Positions 33,911 to 45,684 are shown, counted from the stretch's first letter. The stretch is 64,000 nt of DNA from Myotis daubentonii (GCF_963259705.1 NC_081861.1:111072102-111136101), one strand, 5' to 3'. Made by a program: numbers and translations. The notes: a model not told the origin generated them from the letters alone.

Positions 33911-34282
33911 TCAGCCTCTTCTAGATGCACGCTTTGGGTCGAACAGAGTGAAGGCTGCATCACGGTAGCGCGGCGGCACTTCATGGCTGTTGGCTGCCCT
34001 CTCCGCCTCTGGCTCGGCAGTCGGCGCACTCGGCACCCTTGGCGCACTTGGAGCACTTGGCGCACGTTGGTTGTTGACCTCCATGCCCACCATCTCCACG
34101 ATGTAGTCCGTCAGGGAGTCGAGCATGACCATAACCAAGTCATTTGCGCCGGAACTTTGATCTTGATTCTGTTGATTGTTTTGAAGAAGGCGATCCACGT
34201 AGGTCAAAGGAGACTGCAACTCGGCAGTTAAATCGTGGTCTGGAGTCTTGGTGGAGTTCGCAGGGCTTTGATTTTGTGACAT
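33911..34282 (-). CDS. H2AP: H2A.P, short histone H2A variant (H2AP/HYPM-like)
   Basis: The intact 123-codon intronless frame starts MSQNQSPANSTK. Residues 20-33 (ELQSPLTYVDRLLQ) align with the ELQFPVGRVHRLLRK segment at the start of the H2A histone fold. Residues 42-67 (SSGANDLVMVMLDSLTDYIVEMVG) align with the alpha-2 helix ([21 protein letters not shown]). The order and the SLTDYI, EMVGMEV and terminal TLFDPK..SRR patterns agree with H2A.P as I remember the human protein (about 117 residues). The N-terminal tail has few lysines, unlike canonical H2A. Acidic-patch residues are mostly lost (tyrosine at the E61 position), and an Ala-Pro-Ser-rich stretch (residues 72-86) replaces the usual docking region. 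H2AP is X-linked and testis-expressed in placental mammals. Whether this copy is expressed cannot be seen here. Confidence 0.85.
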   Translation of the reverse strand: MSQNQSPANSTKTPDHDLTAELQSPLTYVDRLLQNNQQNQDQSSGANDLVMVMLDSLTDYIVEMVGMEVNNQRAPSAPSAPRVPSAPTAEPEAERAANSHEVPPRYRDAAFTLFDPKRASRRG

Positions 34283-34395
34283 GGTTGTTGATTTCAGTCC
34301 GATCAGCCCTTCTTAACTGTACGTATAGCTGGACTAGGTCTTTGAAGACACCACCGCTCAGCTCTGCGTCTTAGATCTCTGCACTCTAGCCCCTC

Positions 34396-34461
34396 ATTGG
34401 TCAGGGAGCCCTTTATGACATCCTGGACTTTGGGTCGTCATAGGTGTCCATTGTGACCTCA
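34396..34461 (-). promoter_or_regulatory. Possible H2AP promoter elements (CCAAT box, CRE-like site)
   Basis: In the minus-strand orientation a CCAAT box (ATTGG on the plus strand, 34396-34400) lies about 115 bp upstream of the start codon. A CRE-like TGAGGTCA (TGACCTCA on plus, 34454-34461, one base from TGACGTCA) lies about 175 bp upstream. CRE sites are common in testis promoters. The role is inferred from position only. Confidence 0.3.
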
Positions 34462-35759
34462 TCAGACCTCAGCCTAGAAATGTCCCCTACAGGGACCTGT
34501 AACTCTAGCGACTGGCCCCTGACTTTTGAGGGAACTGTCATTTTCTGCTTGATTTTAACATTGTAAAAATAAATGTGTTTCAATAGAAAACTTTTCCCAT
34601 CTTAAGGACACAATTCCATGCCATCTGATTCTAACCTTGCATTGTCTTTAAGGTCCTTTACAACCTTGGATTAGTTGTAGGTTACTGATAAACATGTAAA
34701 CTGTCTTGTCTAGCAGATATTAAATTGTCCCCCTGTGATGATGTCAGGAAACCAGTTTTACATCCATTTATACATTCATTGAAATGTTCTTGATTAATAT
34801 TCCCATATCTAAATTTGTTTTCTCTTTTCAACCAGTTATAACACCTTGCCATTCCCTCATTGAGAAAATAGAATCTTTTAACACATGTTCATTTTATATC
34901 TGTATGAATGTTTTGGTTTTTTACACCTTTTGAAAAATATATTTTAATCATTTTGGAAGTCACAATGAGTTGCTCAGTAGATTCATCTGTCAGAATCAGG
35001 TAGATGTTGTTGAGCCTCATTTTTAAGAATCATTTTAAGCCCAGATGTGCTTTTTCTTGGCTGTCCTAGGTGAAGCCAAAGCACCAAGAGATGTTTATTT
35101 TTTATTTTTTTTAACATTTTCATTTTCCTCTCTACTAATATTGTGTTTCTGCTTTGTTTTTGGTTCATTTATAGCTGATCACAGTCATAAATATGTCTAT
35201 TCCAAAAGAGAGAATGTAGAAGGAAGAAAGGAGTCTCTGACCCAAGCAACTTCAATATTGAAGCACACAAACCTCCATAGCTTCAAGGCCTGGAAATGAT
35301 CATTGTTGAGGTGAGGCTCTTCCTTCTGATCCCATGAATTCACCTGGCTCCACAGCTCTGCCCTCTATGTTCTGCACTCAGAATCATCTTTCCTTTTGAA
35401 TTGAGCACATGTTTGCAGTTGAGTAGTTTATCAGCCCATTTTCTGCTTGTCAACACCTGGAAGTACCACAACCTTCTATCATTTCATCCTCTGTCTATTC
35501 TTTCAGTTAAAAATGACATTGTTTCTGTTGATTTAACATATGCAAAAATCCTGTAGTCTCCCATGTATGTCGTGGGGATTCATGTCCTTAGACAAGAAGC
35601 TCCTTCCCACATCCCTCTTGGAAAATCTCATCTCTATTTGTTGCTTCTGCTAAGATAGCTGGGAACATCCATGATTCATATCCTATATTGCTTCAAAGAG
35701 CCCTCTGAATACTCTGACCTTTTGATTCCTCAGCTGTACTAGCACATGGATGACTAGCT
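34462..35759. other. No gene recognised; unique sequence upstream of H2AP
   Basis: AT-rich sequence with open frames up to 84 codons, none with a recognisable domain. No repeat family recognised. Confidence 0.5.
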
Positions 35760-35767
35760 ACATTCTT

Positions 35768-35990
35768 TTTTTTTTTTAAATATATTTTATTGATTTTTTA
35801 CAGAGAGGAAGAGAGAGAGAGAGATAGCCAGAAACATCGATGAGAGAGAAACATCGACCAGCTGCCTCCTGCACATCCCCCACTGGGGAAGTGCCCACAA
35901 CCCAGGTACATGCCCTTGACCGGAATCGAACCCGGGACCCTTCAGTCCGCAGGCCGACGCTCTATCCACTGAGCCAAACCGGTTTCGGCA
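35768..35990 (-). mobile_element. Ves SINE, antisense
   Basis: The head is at the right (reverse complement of 'actgagccaaaccggttt'), with the B box near 35925-35935 and poly(T) at 35768-35780. A short TSD, ACATTCTT, flanks it (35760-35767 and 35991-35998). It is little diverged, so relatively young. Confidence 0.92.
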
Positions 35991-36367
35991 ACATTCTTGA
36001 TTTTATCTCCATGGGACACTTTCCTGACAGTGAATCCTCTCATTTTAATGTCCTTCACAATCTGGATAGGCTGAGAATTTCTTGTATCTTCATGTACTGG
36101 TTCTTTTTTGCTTAACAGTTCTTCCCTCAATTTATGTATTTTCTTTAAAATAGCAAGAAAAAGCAATGTCACGCCTTCAACACTTTCCTTGGGAACCTGC
36201 TCAGCTACATGTTCATTGTTACAATTCACCTGTGATTTCTGCCCCTAGATAACAAGAATTTCCTCTCCTCCAGATTCCAATATTTTCCCTCTAAATCTTC
36301 ACCAACAACATCTGATATTCATATGTTTATCAATAGTCTGTTTTTGATGATTAGGTATTCTCTAAGA

Positions 36368-36678
36368 CAGTGGTTCTCAACCTTCCTAATGCAGCGACCC
36401 TTTAATACAGTTCCTCATGTTGTGATGACCCCCAACCATAAAATTATTTTCGTTGCTACTTCACAACTGTAATTTTGCTACTGTTATGAATCACAATGTA
36501 AATATCTGATATGCAGGATGTATTTTCCTTGTTACAAATTGAACATAATTAAAGCATAGTGATTAATCACAAAAACAATATGTAATTTTATATGTGTTTT
36601 CCGATGGTCTAAGGTGACCCCTGTGAAAGGGTCGTTCGACCCCCAAAGGGTTTGCGACCCATAGGTTGAGAACCGCTG
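36368..36678 (-). mobile_element. SPIN-type hAT transposon, 311 bp, minus orientation
   Basis: The left end CAGTGGTTCTCAACCTTCC and right end GGTTGAGAACCGCTG are the SPIN TIRs, reversed relative to the copy at 11006. A perfect 8-bp TSD, CTCTAAGA, flanks it (36360-36367 and 36679-36686). No transposase is encoded. This is the best-preserved SPIN copy in the window. Confidence 0.95.
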
Positions 36679-38683
36679 CTCTAAGACAATAAAGGCCTTC
36701 TCAGCTGTGCTCCTCACTTCCTTTTTTAAATTAATCTTTATTAGAGAGACAGAAGATGGCGGCGATATAGGTAGACGCGTCCCAGGTCGTGTCCCGGAGC
36801 AAATGGAGTGAGCAGCTGAAACTAGTAACACCCACGCCGAATTGGCGAAATTGCTCAGCTGGTGAGACCATTTGCAGCCTGGAAGAGCAGAACTCCCCTG
36901 GAAAGGTAAAAAAAAACAGGGATTTGGGCAGGAAGGTTTGCCAGACCTCTGAGCCAAGAGAGTCGGAGGGAGACCGCGTGGCAGACAGCCGCGTCCCTTG
37001 GGACAGGCACAGCCCCTGACTGGGGGAAAGGAGAACCGCGGGATTCCTGGCGCCGCCTGGGGAGTTGAGAGCTGGGTTCTGTGATCACGGAGGATTGAGC
37101 CTAAAGGGGGCAGCCTGAAGAGCTGACCAGACCATGCAGTCCTGGTAAGAGAAGAAGCTTACAGAAACCAAGCCTTCCCTGTTTCCGCGGCCGGCGTTTG
37201 TTTGTTTGTTTGTTTGTTTTCACTGAATCCTGTTCATGGGACATTTCGGATACAGACACTCACCTGTGCTGAAGAGAGGGAGAGTGTGCAGAGGAGTGGA
37301 ATCTGGGGAGAGACTGGGGAGAGAGGGGGAGCCGGGAGAGGTGGCAGCGAATTGAGTGCTGAGACACCCCTGAGCCCAGGACTGGGGCAGCCATTCTCTC
37401 CTGAGAGTGAGACTCCTCCCCCCAGCCCCCAGGCAAGGAGCACAGCCACACCCAGATTCCACCCTGAACAAGATCAAGGATTAAAATAATCTGATCAGTC
37501 CCTGGGAGTTAACAGGGTCTGGCCTATAGAAGGATTTTCAATGCCGTATAGCCTCAGAGGCCAACCCCAGAACACTGCCACCCAGAGGCTGAGCCACAAA
37601 CTGACTGTTTGCTAAACACAAAATAAGGCAGTCTGAGAAACAAATAAGGCCTGCTTTGAAATAAGGACTGTGGTTTACAACACAGAGGAACAGTGTATCA
37701 CAGGGAAACTCAACACTCTCCTGATTACCTGGCAGGACTAAAGGCGAGCCAGACTGAAGAATAGAAGAACCGAAGGACCTTCACTACTGCAATTTTTTTT
37801 CTTCTTTTTTCACCTTTTAACCAAGAAACCAATTTTTTTTCTTTTTTCTTTTTTTTCTCCTTTTTTTCCTTCTTCTTTTTTTTTCTTCTTTTTCCATCTT
37901 CTTTTTCCTGATTTTACCCTTTTAATTACTACCTTCTTATTTTTGAGCCAGCATTATCACTGCTACCATTTTACCATCTTTTAAAGTGCCATTTTATTTT
38001 CTCTTTATTTTATTTTGGGATTAGTGTTCTCCATTCTATTTTCATCGTTATATAATTGGTTGTTTCTAGTTTGCAGCCATCTACAGGGAGCTGTTGCTGG
38101 AATTTGCTGGGATTCGTGGCGGTTCTATAGGAGTATTCTCCTCATATAAAAAGTCTCTTCCCCTCTTCCACTTCATTCTCTTTTCTTTTCTCGCTTTTAT
38201 TTCGACCCGTTCTTTTTCCCAATTTCATTTTTGCACTCCTCTTTTTGATCCCTACTTTTCTTTTCTTTTTTCTCTTTTATCTTTATCTCTTCCTTCTTCC
38301 TTATCCCCTAATTCTCTTTATTCGGTTGGTCACCTTTATTTGGGGTTATTAATATTGTGAATATATTTGTGTTGAGTGCCTGGTACATGGTGCCTTGTTG
38401 TGTTGTATTTTGTGCCCTTAAATCAACGCAGCAGATCCGAGCAATCGCAGTCTACTGAGCACCACACCCTCGGCTAAGGAACAGCAGCTGTACGTGAAAC
38501 CGCCCCCCACCAGACAAAAGAGCCACCACAGCTGTGAACAGCACCCACCAGAGGAGCTGCTGCCAACTGAAGAGCAGCTGCTACCGCAACCGCCCGAAGA
38601 GCATCCACAGAGCAAGGAGTCACTGCCACCCAGGGAGCAGCCACTGAATGACTCAACGTCTAGATATGTCAGTGAGATCAAAC

Positions 38684-39616
38684 ATGGGTAGACAAAGAAA
38701 CCCCCAAAGGAAAGCGAAGGAGGGCTCTCCAGAAAAGCAGCTAAGTAATACAGAGGCATGCAACATGACAGAAAAAGAATTCAGAATAAGGGTCCTAGAG
38801 AGCATAAACCAGATGGAGGAAAAAATCGACAACCTCTGCAAGAAGCAAGAAGAAACAGATGAAAAAATCGATAACATATGGAAGAAGCTAGAAGAAACAG
38901 ATGAAAAAATCAACAACTTAAGTAAGACCCAAGAAGAAATGAAGAGTGATATAGCTGCAATGAAAAACTCCATTGAAAGTATCAACAGTAGACTAGGAGA
39001 AGTGGAGGACCTAATTAGTGAATTAGAAGACAAGGAAGCCAAACACATCCAAAATGTGCTGCAATTGGAGAAAAAAAATAAAAGACAGGAGGAGAGCCTA
39101 AGGGAGCTTGGGGACAACATGAAACGAAACAGCATAGGAATAAAAGGGGTACCAGAAGAACAGAAGGATGAACAAGGATTAGAAAACCTATTAGAAGAAA
39201 TAATATCAGAAAACTTCCCTGAGGTGGGGAAGAAAAAATTCACACAAGCCCAGAGAGTCCCAAACAAGGTGAACCCGAAAAGACCCACACCAAGACACAT
39301 CATAATTACCATGGCAAATGTTCAGGACAAAGAGAGAATCTTACAGGCTGCAAGAGAGAAAAGGAAAGTTACATACAAGGGATCTCCCATTAGATTGTCA
39401 AATGATTTCTCAACAGAAACACATCAGGCCAGAAAAGAATGGACTGAAATTTACAAAGTGATGCAAATCATAGGACTGAATCCAAGAATACTCTATCCAG
39501 CAAGGCTATCATTCAAACTTGAAGGGGAAATAAGAAGCTTCACAGACAAAAAAAGGCTAAGGGAGTTTATCACCACCAAGCCAGCAATGCAAGGAATGCT
39601 AAAGGGACTGGTATAA
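38684..39616 (+). CDS. L1 ORF1 protein, intact, 310 residues
   Basis: The start MGRQRNPQRK at 38684 is chosen because it is conserved among the young L1s here; an in-frame ATG 36 bases earlier is not. The protein is the trimeric RNA-binding chaperone of L1 particles: coiled coil at about residues 45-140, RRM (RPTPRHIIITMANVQDKERI near residues 203-222), C-terminal domain (ARLSFKLEGEIRSF near 272-285). It carries an extra 14 residues compared with the copy at 62789: a duplication of IDNLCKKQEETDEK as IDNIWKKLEETDEK, exactly two heptads. Confidence 0.92.
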   Translation: MGRQRNPQRKAKEGSPEKQLSNTEACNMTEKEFRIRVLESINQMEEKIDNLCKKQEETDEKIDNIWKKLEETDEKINNLSKTQEEMKSDIAAMKNSIESINSRLGEVEDLISELEDKEAKHIQNVLQLEKKNKRQEESLRELGDNMKRNSIGIKGVPEEQKDEQGLENLLEEIISENFPEVGKKKFTQAQRVPNKVNPKRPTPRHIIITMANVQDKERILQAAREKRKVTYKGSPIRLSNDFSTETHQARKEWTEIYKVMQIIGLNPRILYPARLSFKLEGEIRSFTDKKRLREFITTKPAMQGMLKGLV

Positions 39617-39671
39617 AAAGAAGAAATAAAAAGCTCAGAAAGAAAACAGCCACACACACACACAAAAAGAA

Positions 39672-42600
39672 ATGGCTACAAACAAGTACCTTTCAATAAT
39701 AACTTTAAACGTAAATGGACTAAATGCTCCGACCAAAAGACATCGAGTGGTTGAATGGATAAAAAAACATGACCCATACATCTGCTGTCTACAAGAAACC
39801 CACCTCATTAGAAGGGACTCATACAGACTGAAAGTGAAAGGATGGAAAAATATCTTTCAGGCAAATGGAAAGGAAAAGAAAGCTGGGGTAGCAATACTTA
39901 TATCGGACAAAATAGACCTCAAAGTGAAGGCCATAACAAGAGATAAGGAAGGCCACTTCATAATACTAAAGGGTTCAATACAACAAGAAGATATAACCCT
40001 GGTAAACATATATGCACCCAATACAGGAGCACCCAAATTCCTAAAAAATCTCCTGGAAGATATCAAAGGAGAGATCGACAACAATACAATCATAGTAGGG
40101 GACTTTAATTCACCACTGACAGCACTGGATAAGCCCTCTAAACAAACAATCAGCAAAGATACAGCAATCCTAAATGACTCACTAGATCTGATGGACTTAA
40201 TAGACATCTTCAGAACACTTCACCCCAAAGCCAGGGAATATACATTCTACTCAAATGCTCATAAGGCATATTCAAAAATAAACCATATATTGGGTCACAA
40301 GCAAAGTATCCCCAAATTCAAGAAGATTGAAATCATAAAAAGCATCTTCGCAGACCACGATGGCATAATACTAGAAATAAACTACAATAAAAACAACCCA
40401 AAATACTCAAACACCTGGAAGCTGAATAGCATGCTATATAAATATTGACTGGGTTACTAATGACATCAAAGAAGAAATTAAAAACATCCTGGAAACTAAT
40501 GACATTGAAAACACAACAATCCAAAACCTATGGGATGCAATGAAAGCAGTCCTGAGAGGGAAGTTTATAGCTCCACAGGCCTATCTCAAAAAACAAGAAA
40601 AAATGGTAGTAAATCATCTAACTCTACAACTCAAAGAATTAGAAAGAGAGCAACAAGAAAACCCCAGAGTGAGCAGAAGGAAGGAGATAATAAAACTTAG
40701 AGCATAAATAAATGACATAGAGACCAAAAAAACATTACAGAAAATCAATGAAACCAAGAGATGGTTCTTTGAAAGGATAAACAAGATTGACAAATCTCTA
40801 GCCAGACTCACCAAGAAGCAGAGAGAGAGGACCCAAATAAACAAAATCAGAAATGATAGTGGCGAAATAACAACAGACCCCACAGAAATACAAATGATTG
40901 TTAAAAAATACTATGGACAGCTCTACTCCAACAAACTAGACAACATGGAGGAAATGGACAAATTCCTAGAAAAATACAACATTCCAAAACTCAATCAGGA
41001 AGAATCTGAAAATCTCAACAGGCCAATAACCATGGAAGAAATTGAAGCAGTCATCAAAAAGCTTCCAGCAAACAAAAGCCCAGGACCAGACGGCTTCACA
41101 GGGGAGTTTTACCAAACATTCAAGGAAGAACTAAAACCTATCCTCCTCAGACTACTACAAAAACTTCAAGAGGAAGGAACACTTCCAAGCTCATTCTATG
41201 AAGCCAGCATCAACCTAATACCAAAACCTGGTAAAGACAACACAATGAAAGAGAATTACAGGCCAATATCCCTCATGAACATGGATGCCAAAATCCTCAA
41301 CAAAATCTTAGCAAATCGGATCCAGCAGTACATCAGAAAGATCATACACCATGACCAAGTAGGATTTATCTCAGGGATGCAAGGATGGTACAATATCCTC
41401 AAATCAATAAACGTGATACATCACATAAAGAAATTGAAAGAAAAAAACCACATGGTCTTATCAATCGATGCAGAAAAAGCATTTGACAAAATTCAACACC
41501 CAGTTTTGATAAAAACTCTCTGCAAGGTGGGAGTAGAAGGATCATACCTCAACATAATAAAAGCCATATATGACAGGCCCACAGCCAACATCATACTCAA
41601 TGGACAAAAACTAACACCATTTCCCCTAAGAACAGGAACAAGACAGGGATGCCCCCTCTCACCACTCCTGTTCAACATAGTACTGGAAGTGTTAGCCATT
41701 GCAATTCGGCAAGAAGAAGAAATAAAAGGCATCCAAATTGGAAAAGAGGAAGTAAAACTGTCCTTATTTGCAGACGACATGATATTATACATACAAAACC
41801 CTAGAGATTCCATCAAAAAGCTACTAAACTTAATACATGAATTTGGCAATGTAGCAGGATACAAAATTAACCCCAAGAAATCTGTGGAATTTCTATACAC
41901 CAACAATGAACTTTCAGAAAGAGAGATTATAAAAACAATCCCATTTACCATTGCACCAAAAAAATTAAACTACCTAGGAATAAACTTAACTAAAGAGGTA
42001 AAAGACCTCTACTCAGAAAACTACAGGACGTTGAAAAAAGATATAGAGGAAGACATAAACAGATGGAAGAACATACCGTGTTCATGGATTGGTAGAATCA
42101 ACATCATTAAAATGTCCATACTACCCAAAGCAATCTATAAATTCAACGCACTTCCCATTAAAATACCAACAGCATACTTCAGAGATCTAGAACGAACTCT
42201 CCAAAAATTCATCTGGAATTAAAAAAGACCCCGAATAGCTGCAGCAATCCTGAAAAAGAACAAAGTAGGTGGGATCTCAATACCAGATATCAAGTTGTAT
42301 TACAAAGCCACTGTTCTCAAAACTGCCTGGTACTGGCACAAGAATAGGCATATAGATCAATGGAATAGAATAGAGAGCCCAGAAATTGGCCCGAACCAAT
42401 ATGCTCAATTAATATTTGACAAAGGAGGCAAGAACATACAATGGAGCCAAGATAGTCTCTTCAACAAATGGTGCTGGGAAAATTGGACAGATATATGCAA
42501 GAAAATGAAACTAGACCACCAACTTACACCATACACAATAATAAACTCAAAATGGATAAAGGACTTAAATGTACGACAGGAAACCATAAAAATTCTAGAA

Positions 42601-43494
42601 GAATCCAAAGGCAACAAAATCTCAGACATATGCCGAAGCAATTTCTTCACTGATACAGCTCCTAGGGCACTTGAAACTAAAGAAAAAATGAACAAATGGG
42701 ACTACATCAAAATAAAAAGCTTCTGCACAGCAAAAGAAACCATCAACAAAACAACGAGAAAACCCACTGTGTGGGAAAACATATTTGCCAATGTCATATC
42801 TGATAAGGGCCTAATCTCCAAAATTTATAGGGAACTCATACAACTTAACAAAAGAAAGATAAACAATCCAATCAAAAAATGGGCAAAGGACCTAAATAGA
42901 CACCTTTCAAAAGAGGACATTCAGAATGCCAAGAGACATATGAAAACATGCTCAAAGTCACTAATCATCCGAGAGATGCAAATCAAAACAACAATGAGGT
43001 ACCATCTCACACCTGTCAGACTGGCTATCATCAACAAATCAACAAACGACAAGTGCTGGAGAGGATGTGGAGAAAAAGGAACACTTGTGCACTGCTGGTG
43101 GGAATGCAGACTGGTGCAGCCACTATGGAAGACAGTATGGAGTTTCCTTAAAAAACTGAAAATGGAACTCCCATTTGACCCTGTGATCCCATTTCTAGGA
43201 ATATATCCCAAGAAACCGGAAACACCAATCAGAAAGGATACATGCACCCCTATGTTCATAGCAGCACAATTCACCATAGCTAAGATCTGGAAACAGCCTA
43301 AGTGCCCATCAGTAGATGAATGGATTAGAAAAATGTGGTACATCTACACGATGGAATACTATGCTGCTCTAAAAAGGAAGGAACTCTTACCATTTGCAAC
43401 GGCATGGATGGAACTGGAGAGCATTATGATAAGTGAAATAAGCCAGTCAATAAAGGAAAAATACCACATGATCTCACTCATTCATGGACAATAG
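39672..43494 (+). pseudogene. L1 ORF2, frameshifted and with two nonsense codons
   Basis: ORF2p is the L1 endonuclease and reverse transcriptase. The endonuclease (39672-40448) has [14 protein letters not shown] and GDFNSPL, but SKINHILGH in place of SKIDHILGH, changing the catalytic aspartate to asparagine. A one-base insertion near 40436 shifts the frame. A TAA near 40706 and another at 42220-42222 (a lysine codon in the IWNKKRPRI block) stop the second part. The reverse transcriptase (40894-42222) is otherwise well kept, with [22 protein letters not shown], and FADDMILY at 41767-41790. The C-terminal cysteine-rich block ([18 protein letters not shown]) is near 43055-43110. It cannot make a full protein. 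Confidence 0.95.
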
Positions 43495-43806
43495 AGACCA
43501 TTATAAACTTTTGAACAATAATAGATACAGAGGCAGAGCTGCCTCAAACAGATTGTCAAACTGCAGCGGGAAGGCCAGCGAGGGTTGGGGGGCAGGAGGT
43601 AGGGGGGTAAGAGATCAACTAAAGGACTTGTATGCATGCATATAAGCATAACCAATGGACATAAGACACTGGGGGATAGGGGAGGCTAGGCGACTGTCTA
43701 GGGCGGGGGGATAAAATGGACACATATGTAATACCCTTTGTAATACTTTAAGCAATAAAAAAAAATAAAAACAGTAAAAAACAGATTTACAAAAAAAATA
43801 AAAATA

Positions 43807-44557
43807 AAAAGCAAGAGGAGAGTCTAAGGGAGCTTTGGGACAACACAAAATAATATTTGCATAATAGGGTTACCAGGAGGAGAGGAAGAGAAGCAAGGAA
43901 TAGAAAACCTATTTGAAGATATAATGACAGAAAACTTCCCTGATATTGGCAAGAAAAAAAACTATGCAAGTCCAAGAAGCACATAGAGTCCAAAACAATA
44001 TTTACGCCAAAAGACCAACACTAAGACACATCATAATTAAATTGGCAAACACCAGGACAAAGTAAGAATCTTAAATGCTGCCAGAGAGAGACAGAAAGTT
44101 ATTTATAAGGGAGCTCCTATTAGAATATCAACTGATTTTTCAACAGAAACACACCGGGCCAGAAGGGGATGGGATGAATTATACAAAGTGATGCAAAGCA
44201 AGGGACTGAATCCAAAAATACTATACCCAGCAAGGCTACCATTCAAAATTGAAGGTGGGATCAGGAACTTTACAGACAAAAAAGGGCTAAGAGAGTTTAT
44301 TACTACTAAGCAAGCAATGCAAGAAATGCTAAAGGGACTACTGTAAAAAGAAGAAACAGAAAGGCAAGAAGAAACACAAACATTAAGAATAAAAATGACA
44401 AAAAACAAGTACTTATCAATAGTAATATTAAATGTAAATGGATTAAATGCACCAATCAAAAGACATAGGGGTAGCTGAATGAATAAGGAAACATGACCCA
44501 TATATTTTCTGTCTGCAAGAGACCCACCTCAGAACAAAGGATTCACACAGACTGAGT
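43807..44557 (+). mobile_element. Older L1 fragment spanning ORF1 end and ORF2 start
   Basis: Sense-strand sequence matches L1 ORF1 from the end of the coiled coil (AGGAGAGTCTAAGGGAGCTT) through the C-terminal domain. It continues across the spacer into the first codons of ORF2 (ATAAAAATGACAAAAAACAA near 44390) and stops near the QETHL region. It is more diverged than the neighbouring full-length L1. Neither element end is present, and frames are interrupted. Confidence 0.85.
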
Positions 44558-44812
44558 AAAAAGTCTTTTTAAAAAATACTGGTGGTAAATCAAGGATACA
44601 GCTTCTTTGTGTCAAGTGGCCCAAAGTGACCTTGGCTTTTGCCATATGCGCCCCATATGGATGAGGGGCAAACATGTTTTGGTTGCTTCTGGGCAATCCA
44701 ATGACATAAAGATTCCATGCCAGAGTATTTCCTGCCTTGTATCCTTCTCTATAGCTAAATAAATGCAGTGTTAGATTATAGTCCATTGCACCTGGGAGTA
44801 TAACTGCCAATT

Positions 44813-45025
44813 CAGCGGTTCTCAACCTGTGGGTCGCGACCCCTTTGGCGGTCGAGCGACCCTTTCACAGGGGTCGCCTAAGACCATCCTGCAATATCAA
44901 ATATTTACATTACGATTCATAACAGTAGCAACATTAAAGTTATGAAGTAGCAACGAAAATAATTTTATGGTTGGGTCAAAACATGAGGAACTGTATTTAA
45001 AGAGCCAGAAGGTTGAGAACCACTC
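44813..45025 (+). mobile_element. SPIN-type hAT transposon with internal deletion, 213 bp
   Basis: Begins CAGCGGTTCTCAACCTGTGG and ends GGTTGAGAACCACTC (last base changed). A perfect 8-bp TSD, TGCCAATT, flanks it (44805-44812 and 45026-45033). Compared with the copy at 36368, roughly 90-100 bp are missing where 'agaccatcc' joins 'tgcaatatcaaat'. Confidence 0.93.
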
Positions 45026-45033
45026 TGCCAATT

Positions 45034-45586
45034 TGATCCCTTCACAACTGCAGTGATATTGCAGGCTCCAATGACTGTTATATCCTGTCTTTAAAAAGTC
45101 ATATATCTGGCTGAAACCCAGACTGTTTAGTAAAACTAATCCTAGATAAATAGCTTTTGATTAAAGCCAACCTATTTGTGCCATTAATGTCAGAGATCAT
45201 GAAGTTAACTAAAGTGATTTGTTTCTTTAAATGGATTTATAGGATCACAAACTTGTACTCTGAAAAGATTATTTTGCTGCCATTTTGAAATTGTTTCTCT
45301 ACTTTTCTTTTATTATTCTTTAGCTATTAAAAATTCCTCTGGAGGCTTTATCAGCTGGGTCAGTGAAAGACATAGTTACTGGCTGAAAAAAGATCATCAC
45401 ATTCCTGATGACAGGGCAGAGTGATATTAATTAGGATCTAAGCGAGAGAGGACAAGAAAAAAGGAAGAATAAAATAACAAAGAATCAGGGACCACCTCCT
45501 CACACAGGCTGTCTCCTAGACAACCTTTTGTTGGAATCAGTATGTAAATGAGAGCACTAACATGTGTGTGAAGTAATAAACAGAAA
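45034..45586. other. No gene or repeat recognised
   Basis: Apparently unique AT-rich sequence with only short open frames. Confidence 0.5.
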
Positions 45587-45627
45587 CAATGGAGAGAGAG
45601 GGAGAAAGGGAGGAAGGGAGGTAGGAA

Positions 45628-45682
<55 letters not shown>
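45587..45682 (+). repeat. (GA)n/(GGAA)n microsatellite
   Basis: Interrupted GAGA/GGAAGG tract ending in an uninterrupted run of about 25 GA units (about 45631-45681). Confidence 0.95.

Positions 45683-45684
<2 letters not shown>

Larger units (their letters stand above)
36751..43775 (+). mobile_element. Full-length L1, sense, 7.0 kb
   Basis: The 5' end AGAAGATGGCGGCGATATAG begins a 1.9-kb 5'UTR with a GC-rich first kilobase and pyrimidine-rich tracts (37790-37900). ORF1 (38684-39616) and ORF2 (39672-43494, interrupted) follow, then a 3'UTR and a tail after the AATAAA near 43752. It is nearly identical in layout and wording to the L1s at 29413 and 58631. A convincing TSD was not found; the right end abuts an older L1 fragment. 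Confidence 0.95.
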
